This document shows, piece by piece, positions 56,144 to 64,000 of a stretch of 64,000 bases of DNA; position 1 is the stretch's first letter, and each line of letters begins with the position of its first letter. A model generated the notes under the pieces. It had not been told where the DNA came from. It did not search any database and saw nothing but the letters and a program-made list of their open reading frames with translations. The stretch lies in contig QANY01007889.1 of assembly GCA_003255025.1 (NCBI GenBank), positions 572,203 through 636,202 on the forward strand, given 5' to 3'. The translations under genes and the position numbers were made by a program. Origin of the DNA: Datisca glomerata. Its lineage: Eukaryota > Streptophyta > Magnoliopsida > Cucurbitales > Datiscaceae.

Positions 56144-57888
56144 ATGTTGCAGGATATGCGGAATGCTCCCCCAGGTTTCAGACCCTCCAAATCCGCACCT
56201 TCTTCTCCAGCCAAGCCTCTCGGGGTTTTAAGAACTCGCTCTGAATCTTTCCATATAACCCATAAAGTCCCAATGGGCGATACTCCATATGTTCGAGCCA
56301 AAAATGTTCAGGTAAGCTTCTGGGTCTTCTTCAAATCTGTTGGAATCTGTATTTTATTGCTTAAGTTAGTGGTTTTAGTTCTGACTAATTGTTTTTTTAA
56401 TTTTGTTTCATCAGTTGGTAGAAAAGGATCCGGATAAGGCGATTCCTCTGTTCTGGGCCGCGATAAATGCAGGGGATAGAGTGGATAGTGCTTTAAAGGA
56501 CATGGCCATTGTGATGAAGCAACAGAACAGGGCTGAAGAAGCTATAGAAGCCATCAAATCACTGAGACATCGTTGCTCTGATCAAGCCCAGGAGTCCCTT
56601 GATAATATTCTTTTAGATCTTTACAAGGTATTAGGGATTTTATTAGATTTACATCTAGTTCTGTTGTAGATAATCAAAAGTAACTGACGGTTGTTTTGAT
56701 TTTTGAGTGGATTTTTTTTCAGAGATGTGGAAGATTGGATGACCAGATTGGACTGTTAAAGCACAAATTGATATTGATTCAACAAGGTTTGGCTTTCAAT
56801 GGGAAACGCACCAAAACAGCCAGATCTCAGGGGAAGAAATTTCAGGTCTCGGTGGATCAAGAAGCTACTCGATTACTGGTAAGACCTCCCTAATTTTAAA
56901 ATTTCTTTTCACTTACAGTCTCTCTGAATGAAATATTGACCATGAATTTGTCTTTGTTCAGGGGAACTTGGGATGGGCATTGATGCAGCAGAACAACTAC
57001 ATAGAGGCAGAAGATGCATATAGGAGAGCACTTTCAATTTCACCTGATAATAACAAAATGTGCAATCTGGGCATCTGCTTGATGAAACAAGGAAGAATTT
57101 CAGAGGCTAAAGAAAATCTGAGACGAGTGAAACCCGCGGTTGCAGATGGCCCAAGAGGCACTGATTCCCACCTCAAAGCCTATGAAAGGGCACAGCAGAT
57201 GCTCAAAGACCTTGAATCTGAGCTCATGAATAGAGGAGGTGATCGACTCGAGCAGAGCCGCCTCTTTGACGCCTTCCTCGGCTCATCTTCCATTTGGCAA
57301 CCTCAGCCCTGCAAAGATCATACCAGCTTCCCTTCAACAAATCCAGTCAGAACTACTCAAGATGATTTTGCTGATGAGAATATTGACTTGAGTTTATTAG
57401 CAAATCAGATAGTTCCTCAACAGAGATTCATCAAACAATTATTACCTCCTTATGGAAATTCTTTGAATTTTGCTGCCCAGCCATTTTATTCGTCAAAATT
57501 CGTTAGCGATTCCCCAATTGGGAACCAATTGCCTGAGGGACTTAAAAGATCAAGGTCAGGGAATGCCGCTACCAATTCACTCAGAGTGAATAATGATATT
57601 GTGGAGAACGTCAAGCCGGTTATGATGGAATCTGGGAAGTGTGAAAGTAAGAGCAGAAGGCTATCTTTTGAAGAAAAAGGAGACAAGTTAGCAGAAGAGT
57701 TGCTGCCGGCGGACGAGGACTTCGAAGAGGCGATTCTCACTGCAATTTTGGGACCGGCAAAGGAAACAGGGAAGGCAGCAGCCACGGTGAACGGTGGTAG
57801 CAATGCATCTGGTATTAATCAGAGGAAGATAGAAAAGAGGCTTAAGGTTTTCCAGGACATTACCCTTTCGTTGAGTCCAAGGGCCTGA
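56144..57888 (+). CDS. POLLENLESS3/MS5-like TPR protein
   Basis: Exons 56144-56311, 56415-56627, 56723-56878 and 56962-57888 have clean GT..AG borders and encode 487 residues. The N terminus has a short disordered part, then the family hallmark THKVPMGDTPYVRAKNVQLV. TPR-type helices follow (DPDKAIPLFWAAINAGDRVD, ALKDMAIVMKQQNRAEEAIE, SLDNILLDLYKRCGRLDDQI), then LNGKRTKTARSQGKKFQV-like sequence and a further TPR pair (LGNLGWALMQQNNYIEAEDA, CNLGICLMKQGRISEAKENL). The remaining 200 residues are low-complexity with a conserved-looking C-terminal acidic motif (DEDFEEAILTAI) and end LSLSPRA. Relatives act in meiotic exit in pollen (MS5/TDM1) or sulfur-deficiency responses (SDI1); this longer form resembles the POLLENLESS3-like branch. 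The specific role is inferred. Confidence 0.92.
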
Positions 57889-58343
57889 TGAGAAAGTTGT
57901 GTTTTTTAAGTTAATAAGTCTGATAGTTAATATAGGAGATGAACTTGTTCTCCTTTTCCCAGTACCAATGACGAAAGCAGTATGCAGTAACGGTAGAATT
58001 AGGATTGATTCTTAGTTGGACAGAAGATGACTGGCCTCAGGCCAAGTCTGCAGAAGCTTAATTTTAGTTATTATTATTATTCACGTTGTTGTTAGTCTCT
58101 CTCTCAACAGAGGGCTCACTAAATAAGTAGTTGATGATGTATCACTAAATATAGCCTCTAAACTATCATTTTGGCGTAAAAGAGCTACTGGTACTTATAA
58201 TAAAATGTGATTCTCTTTGATTCAGAACCCGAGCCTTGTTATATTATTTAATGAAGCGACTCTTATAGATGTTGCAGAGGCAAGACTGACTATGAACACA
58301 GCTGCAGTAGTTCTTGTATGATCTTGATTGATATGATTGTCCA
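57889..58343. other. Shared 3' region between convergent genes
   Basis: 455 bases separate the stop codons of the TPR gene and the ascorbate peroxidase gene. Both 3' untranslated regions must lie here. No other feature is seen. Confidence 0.6.
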
Positions 58344-60708
58344 TCAGATTCTAGTTCTTGTATGAACTTGATGAAAGTAGTAACTTAATATCACCACAGC
58401 TGCAGCAACAGCAAATCCCACGGCACTTTGTGCCAATATGTTGGTGGCTGTAGGCTTTCCAACTACATTGACAGCAGCTGAGGAAGGTGGAGTGAAGCCT
58501 AGCACAGACAGTTTCTTGTGAGATGCTGCGTAATCAGCAAAGAATGCATCTTCATCCTGTTAACAAAGTTTTGCACGAAAGTGTAAAACAGATTGTGCAG
58601 TATATGACACGAGATCTTCTACATAAGCAACTAAATCAAGTTGCTCTACTGATGCGTAATAATGAATTTGAGAATGCCTCCTCTCTTCTATTAATTTGAG
58701 AAATCTTCTTTTCTATCATATTTTATACCTTGGCTAGGTTGTCAATTCCCTGGTTTTGTTTCTGAAAAAACACGGGCAGATTCCCTGCTTTCTTTATACA
58801 TAGAATCTAGCAACTATCGTTGTAAACACATTGGGTCTTTTTTGTGAATAATGCAGTTACTCTTTTACTGATGAAAAAAAATATTTTACCTTGGCGTATA
58901 TCTCAACATATTTGCGGAAGACAGGATCCTTCAACAGGGCCTTGTCTGTAGGAAGCTTTAACAGTCCCTCAGAGTCTTCCTTCAGCAGTTCCCTGATCAT
59001 CACAGAAGTTAATTTATGAAAACCTAAATACAAAGTAACTACTTGAATGTCATGGAAGAAGAAACTGTGTTCAATAATGCTTTCTCACACATAGTAAGAG
59101 TTGTCAAACTTCAAAGGATCCTTTGTCCAGGGGCCTTCAAAATCTGATCTATCCTTGTGTGCCTTTCCCTACAGATTTGAACAAACTGATGATAATATAT
59201 ATCTTGTATGAGAGCATATAACATATTAATAAATAAAGGAGAAGATCCTTCAATGCTATGTTGTAACTAAAGAGAGTACCGACCAGTGTGTGGCCTCCGG
59301 AAAGCACCACAATGTCCTTGTCTGATAGACCCATTCGATAAAATATCTCCCTTAGATGCGAGACACCTGCAAATAAAAAGTTGAATAATTTGTTCTTAAC
59401 TTTCGATACTTTGTTTAAGCTCATCTATTTGAATGCGCATATGCATTTATAAAGTTACTTGGATAGTGACAATTATTTGATGTGTATTAAGATGGAACTG
59501 ATCATGATTACTCTCAAAACTTTCCTGATGATGACAAATTCAACGCTAAGCCTTAAATTTTTGAAAACTAACTCATCATCAGCTTCTATTTACTTAAGAA
59601 TCTGAACCAAGTTATGGGACATCACAGAGAACAAAGCATTTGATGGCAAATTAGAGTAATTTAGGAAATATTAACAAAAGGAGAAAACGTGCACAGTATA
59701 GGTATTAGAAAAAGGACATGTTTCAAACCTTGTTTGGCATCTGGAAGGCGTCCTTCTTCCGGAGACTCATTAGAATCCTGATTCAAAGAAAAGGAAGTTA
59801 TTCAAGAGTGATGACGATGATGGTGAATCAGACCTTTAAAAATACCTTTCTTCCAGAAACAAAGTCAACGGACGGGCCTCCAGTGACCTCGACTGCAACA
59901 ACCCCAGCAAGCTGAAATTTTAAGCATTAAATCATCAGAATTAAAAGTTGAAGACATATATTTATACTACATGAGAATAACATATAATAACTCACCTGGT
60001 AAAGGTCAGCATATGTGATTCTTGGATGCCTGGCCTTCACTTCTTCTGATATCAAAACAATCAGCGGTTCAAGGGTTCAATCAAATTGTGCAACAGAGGC
60101 ATCGAAATATTGACATTGAGTCGCCTATTATTTTTCTTTAGTAGATCAAGGAAACTAAATTACATAGCAAAAGTTGGGTCAAGCTCACCACAAAAGTCGA
60201 CTGCAACATTGAGTCCCTTATTTGCGCTATGATTTAACTCTCTTTTGTTCCTGATTGAGCCATTAGGACCTCCCGTCTTCGTTTTAGAGTCATAAGTACC
60301 TGCATCATGCCACCTGACATATTGAAACTCAACGTGAGATAATCATATCTGACTTTTTATCACCACAGAGAACCTCGAAGCATTTGACATTAAATTTCAG
60401 TCTCTATCAGACTGATTAAATCAGATTATGATTAGGAACACAAAGACTATTTCCAAGGTTTAGGATTAGGCTTATGCAGTTAACAGATTTGAAGAGGATG
60501 AGTGTCCTGATCTAGTGACAATAGTTGAGAAAAGGTCAAGGAAACTTAAGAAGTAGCAGTAAAATCAGATTAAAACGATCAAGTGAATAACATACGCGAG
60601 TCGAAGCATGAGAGGAGCACAGTTTCGACTAGAGATGAGAGCACGGAGATCACGGCGAGCCTTTTCAATTTCTTTGAGGTACTCTGCATCGACAACTGGA
60701 GCCGCCAT
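58344..60708 (-). CDS. APX3: Peroxisomal-type (tail-anchored) L-ascorbate peroxidase
   Basis: Nine minus-strand exons: 60708-60596, 60313-60189, 60045-59996, 59911-59846, 59777-59729, 59366-59284, 59168-59089, 58992-58890 and 58556-58344. All splice in frame to 293 residues. The start [20 protein letters not shown] is typical of cytosolic/peroxisomal APX. The active site is complete: [14 protein letters not shown] (distal Arg, Trp, His), LSGGHTLG (proximal His), EGPWTKDPL (Trp) and LKFDNSYY (Asp). The enzyme reduces hydrogen peroxide with ascorbate. After the domain comes a linker and a hydrophobic segment ([15 protein letters not shown]) followed by a short basic tail ending RTRI, as in APX3 proteins anchored in the peroxisome membrane with the enzyme facing the cytosol. 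One exon uses donor GTCGGT. Family certain, symbol by tail structure. Confidence 0.93.
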
Positions 60709-61080
60709 GGGAGCTTGCTTGCTATAATCCAACCAAAAGGAAGAGGAAGAAATCACAGAAGGAATTAGGATTGTGGTTAAGATTTTATATACAAAGAAAA
60801 TACTAATATGAAAAGAAAAAGAAGAAGGAATTTCTGAAAGAGTGAATGAGTGAATTGTGGTTGGTGCTTTGGTGGTGCCATAGCTCTAAGAAAAGGATAC
60901 TTTGTTTGCTTTGCAGCAGAGGGAGGGAACCCAGTCAGTATGCTTTTCCTACGACATTAACGCTCGTGAGTTCAACTAACAACGTGTTGTAGGTTGTTCG
61001 ACGTGGAACTACTGGCCCACCCCACATACTTTCTCACTTGTATACTAGCATTTAAGAACTTCGTTTCATATGATTAATTT
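60709..61080 (-). promoter_or_regulatory. 5' leader and promoter region of the ascorbate peroxidase gene
   Basis: Minus-strand upstream sequence. The first 150 bases are A/G-rich on the plus strand (C/T-rich leader on the minus strand). No specific response element could be assigned. Confidence 0.4.
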
Positions 61081-62930
61081 AAAAAAAAATATTTTGCGTG
61101 ATACAGATATTCTTTTAATTTAAAAAACTATAAAAAAAGTATTCTATTAAAAATATATTAGTTTAGATATAAAAAAATAATATTATCTCATAAATCATAA
61201 TCAATCCGTTCAAACTATTTTTCAATCGTGAAATGTAAGCTGGCACGCATGTTTTTGAGTTTAGGTGAATTTTAATTTGAATATTAAAAAAAATCAGTTT
61301 TAAAGTTTTTAAAATTGAGAATAAAACGAGATGTAATTTTTGCATTACATATTATTTAAAATGGTGATAGTTTGAATTTAACCGGTTCTATTTTTTTTTA
61401 ATGAAACCAAACTTAAAAGGAGATATATTTTATTTTTCAAAATAAAGAGATACCCGTGTCTTTTAAAAAAATTATAAGGGGAGTTAGAAGAAATTTTTGA
61501 TGAAAAAACAGCAAAATTCAATAAATGTAAGTAATATTTCAAAAGTAAAACTTCGCCCATGAACACCTAAAATTATTGTGCCACCTACAACTGTCAGGAA
61601 TAGCTTCTCATGCTTGATAGAGCCAAATATTATTTTATTTGAAAAAATAAAAAAGTAATTAATATACAATATATAAAGATATGTGAAAATATGAATTACA
61701 TAATTACTTCAAACTACATTCTTTCAAATGGTATATTTTAACTAATAAATATACATTCAACTCATTGACTTTTTTCACGTGTCTTGTTTTTATTTCATGC
61801 ATGTTAAAATCTGTTATCTTAGATAAATTTAAGATATACAATTAAATGCATTAAGAAAAAATTCTAATGCATTTTAACAAACTATATATAGATAAGAAGT
61901 AACTAAAAACGAGATTATACGAATTTTTTTAAATAAATTTTCTATACAATTTATAAATTATTTAATTATTAGATACATAGACGGCAATTTAGAAACTTTA
62001 AAAATAGCTTATACAATATTTGTCAAAAATTAAAAATATCATTAATCATTTTATTTAAAATCATCAATATCTCATGTCGATTAAAAAACAAAATTATTAT
62101 CCTTTTACTCTTTTTTGTGTGTTTGATTCTGCAACGTTTATTTTTAAATGAACAGGACATATCAACCGATAATTGCTACTAGCTTTCATGGTCTACCACC
62201 CAAAACTCATCCAATACAAAAAATAAATTACACAAATATCTCGTGTAATTCATCTTAATTATAAGCACATTTTCTTTAGTTTTGAAACCTACACGAACAC
62301 TCCTACAATTTTCTTCATCTGACACTCAAGTCCATACAAAATTTGTATTCTCAAAATGACTCCAATTTCCTTACTAAAAAATAAATACTGATATGTCATT
62401 ATTATTTATTATAATCTTAATTTTATTTACTTAAAAGTTATAAATTGTGCATATAAGTGTTTGATAATATATCTAAGGTACTTGCTTTCTTTTCTTTTTG
62501 CCTAAAATTTAAAATGGTTAAATAAATAAATATTAATATATTAATTATTAAAGAATGATATTCTTAAAAATTTATTAAGAACAATGAAGTTTATATAGAT
62601 ATTAAAACTAAAAGATGTATTTATGTAATTAAGAAAAACTGTAAAAGATTATTCTACTGTACTGGAAAGGGAAGGGAGCAAAATAAAAACTAATTTAAAA
62701 AACTGGGGGAGCGAGTTAAAAAAAACTAAGTAAAAAAATAAATTTTGCATATAAGTGTTCGATAATATATCATGTGTCATGTTCATGATTGTTTGAAACA
62801 TCTCAACTGTGGGAGCGGGTTGGTTGACATGATCTTCTCTGTTCCTAGTTTCGTTCCCCTTATTAAGGGTAGTATTTGATCTGGTTCTAGGTATTGTTTA
62901 GTTTTTTGAAGGGTTTTTCTGGAGGTTTTC
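61081..62930. other. AT-rich intergenic region
   Basis: No gene, RNA or paired terminal repeats were recognised. Open stretches are short and of AT-driven composition. A phrase attttgcatataagtgttcgataatatatc near 62738-62769 repeats gtgcatataagtgtttgata atatatc at 62447-62475, so a segment of about 30 bases is duplicated about 290 bases apart. Confidence 0.45.
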
Positions 62931-62939
62931 ACTCTCTCT

Positions 62940-63420
62940 TAACAAGAACACCAAAATGTAAATGATTCTTTCCTCACACTCTAAGTATAATGAAACAAAT
63001 AATGAGAGAAGACAGTAACAACACTCGAAGAAAAGAGTTATTGAATGGTTTGTATTGAATGAATTTAGCTTATATTTGGCCTCTATTTACAGGTCATTCT
63101 CAAGATCTAATCTCATATTCAAAAATAGAAATATCCTCTTCTAAATAGAATATTCACCGTATACTAGAAAAATACCATCATAATTGCGAGATTACAATCA
63201 GATTTGACAAATTTATAGTCATAATTAGGATATTACAAGAATAATCCTTAGAATTCATGGAATCCGGCTCTAACTGTTGAGCTGAGCTTTGTTGTACGAT
63301 CAAGTCCTCTATTTTTAAATTCAGCTTCTCCCGTCTGCCATGTTGGTGATTCTCACGTTTTCTCCCGATTGGTTCCTTTTTGTACATGTGTCGTTGGTGG
63401 AGGTATAACTCATGTTCATT
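62940..63420 (-). repeat. LTR-like fragment
   Basis: On the minus strand the sequence tgtaaatagaggccaaatat followed by attcattcaatacaa resembles the core promoter and early transcript of plant copia LTRs. A possible TG start (TGTAATATCCTAATTATG) lies at about 63234. A CA end, primer site and target duplication were not found, so the call is tentative. Confidence 0.3.
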
Positions 63421-64000
63421 TGCCTCCCATTACACTCAACAAAATTCCATTTATTGATTGCGTAATGATGGTGAATCTTAATTCACACGCGTTTCGATGA
63501 AGGATTTGATTAGATTTTTCTATCTTTTGCAACGAATATTGGGGACCTGCAAACATTGGTAGTAACAAAAAGATAACAATTAATAAGTAAAAAGAAACGC
63601 ATGCCTTACCCTAGTCGTCGTTTCATCTTCCACTCTCACTTATGCCTTTCTCATGAAACGACTTCTCATCATTTCTCCCTGTCTCTTCTTCTTCTTGTTC
63701 TCAATTATTTCTGTTAGTAACGTGTAGCATGTGTTTTGACTAGACGTATCTCTTTTTCTTTTCCATCTGTCACTTTTTCATTCGTCACTACAGGCGACGG
63801 TTCCATCCTATTAGTCACCCCTTCCTGCAAAACGTCCTTTCCAATTCCTGTTTTCAAAAATTTTATAAGGTGTTTTTCATTTTCCCTTCACGCTGACTAT
63901 TTTAAAGACCTTTTCCCTACATTTCTTCTTCACTTTCATCCTTCATCGTTTGTAATTCCCTCTCCATCTTCTTATTCTCTGTAAATTTTCTATGTGTACT
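63421..64000. other. Unassigned end of window
   Basis: C/T-rich sequence with an open stretch (63736-63984) of unconvincing composition. It could be the leader of a gene beyond the window. Confidence 0.3.

Noticed and set aside
57486..57803. Minus-strand 105-codon open frame
   Set aside because: Antisense shadow of exon 4 of the TPR gene.

Overview
The window looks like a gene-poor, AT-rich stretch of a eudicot plant nuclear chromosome. Genes carry spliceosomal introns with GT..AG borders. The recognisable gene families are plant-specific (POLLENLESS3/MS5-type TPR protein, tail-anchored ascorbate peroxidase, single-domain rhodanese), and most of the sequence is plant transposon debris: L1-type LINEs, Ty1/copia, Mutator-like elements (MULEs), hAT-type MITEs and a TRIM. 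I cannot name the species. || Only four intact-looking genes are visible. They are a five-exon rhodanese (about 4983-5962, +), a small conserved-looking three-exon protein (about 47097-49357, +), a four-exon POLLENLESS3-like TPR protein (56144-57888, +) and a nine-exon peroxisomal-type ascorbate peroxidase (58344-60708, -). The last two converge tail to tail. || Layout. 1-1270: LINE reverse-transcriptase remnant (-). 1440-3690: dead copia polyprotein (+) split by a 646-bp hAT-type MITE with a perfect 8-bp target duplication. 4983-5962: rhodanese. 8212-16447: an 8.2-kb MULE with about 90-bp terminal inverted repeats, a near-perfect 9-bp target duplication, a decayed transposase (+) and a convergent decayed DUF1985/Ulp1-protease gene (-), permeated by arrays of a palindrome-rich repeat with 42-bp period. 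17600-18790: a second, different MULE transposase remnant (-). 20081-20743: a short non-LTR insertion with a 13-bp target duplication. 21322-21723: a TRIM. 23560-26180: LINE ORF2 remnant (-). 29474-37595: a large copia element (-) whose two LTR ends agree only at the extreme terminus. 37600-38460: LINE ORF1 remnant (-). 39151-39709: a second hAT-type MITE. 40119-42010: a probable solo LTR. 42171-45700: a third MULE with its own, unrelated palindromic repeat arrays. 45706-46840 and 49711-52140: probable non-autonomous MULE-like segments. 52144-53764: a TIR element. 54247-55352: LINE-like non-coding element. Genes occupy 55.8-60.8 kb, and the final 3 kb are AT-rich with an LTR-like fragment. || The most unusual feature is the recurrent architecture of the two MULEs of the 8-16 kb and 42-46 kb regions. 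Related transposase remnants are each embedded in their own dispersed arrays of short palindromic repeats, with unrelated repeat sequences but the same placement (between coding blocks and next to the termini). No wholly new gene system is evident. Terminal repeat and target-site calls were made by eye and need alignment to confirm.
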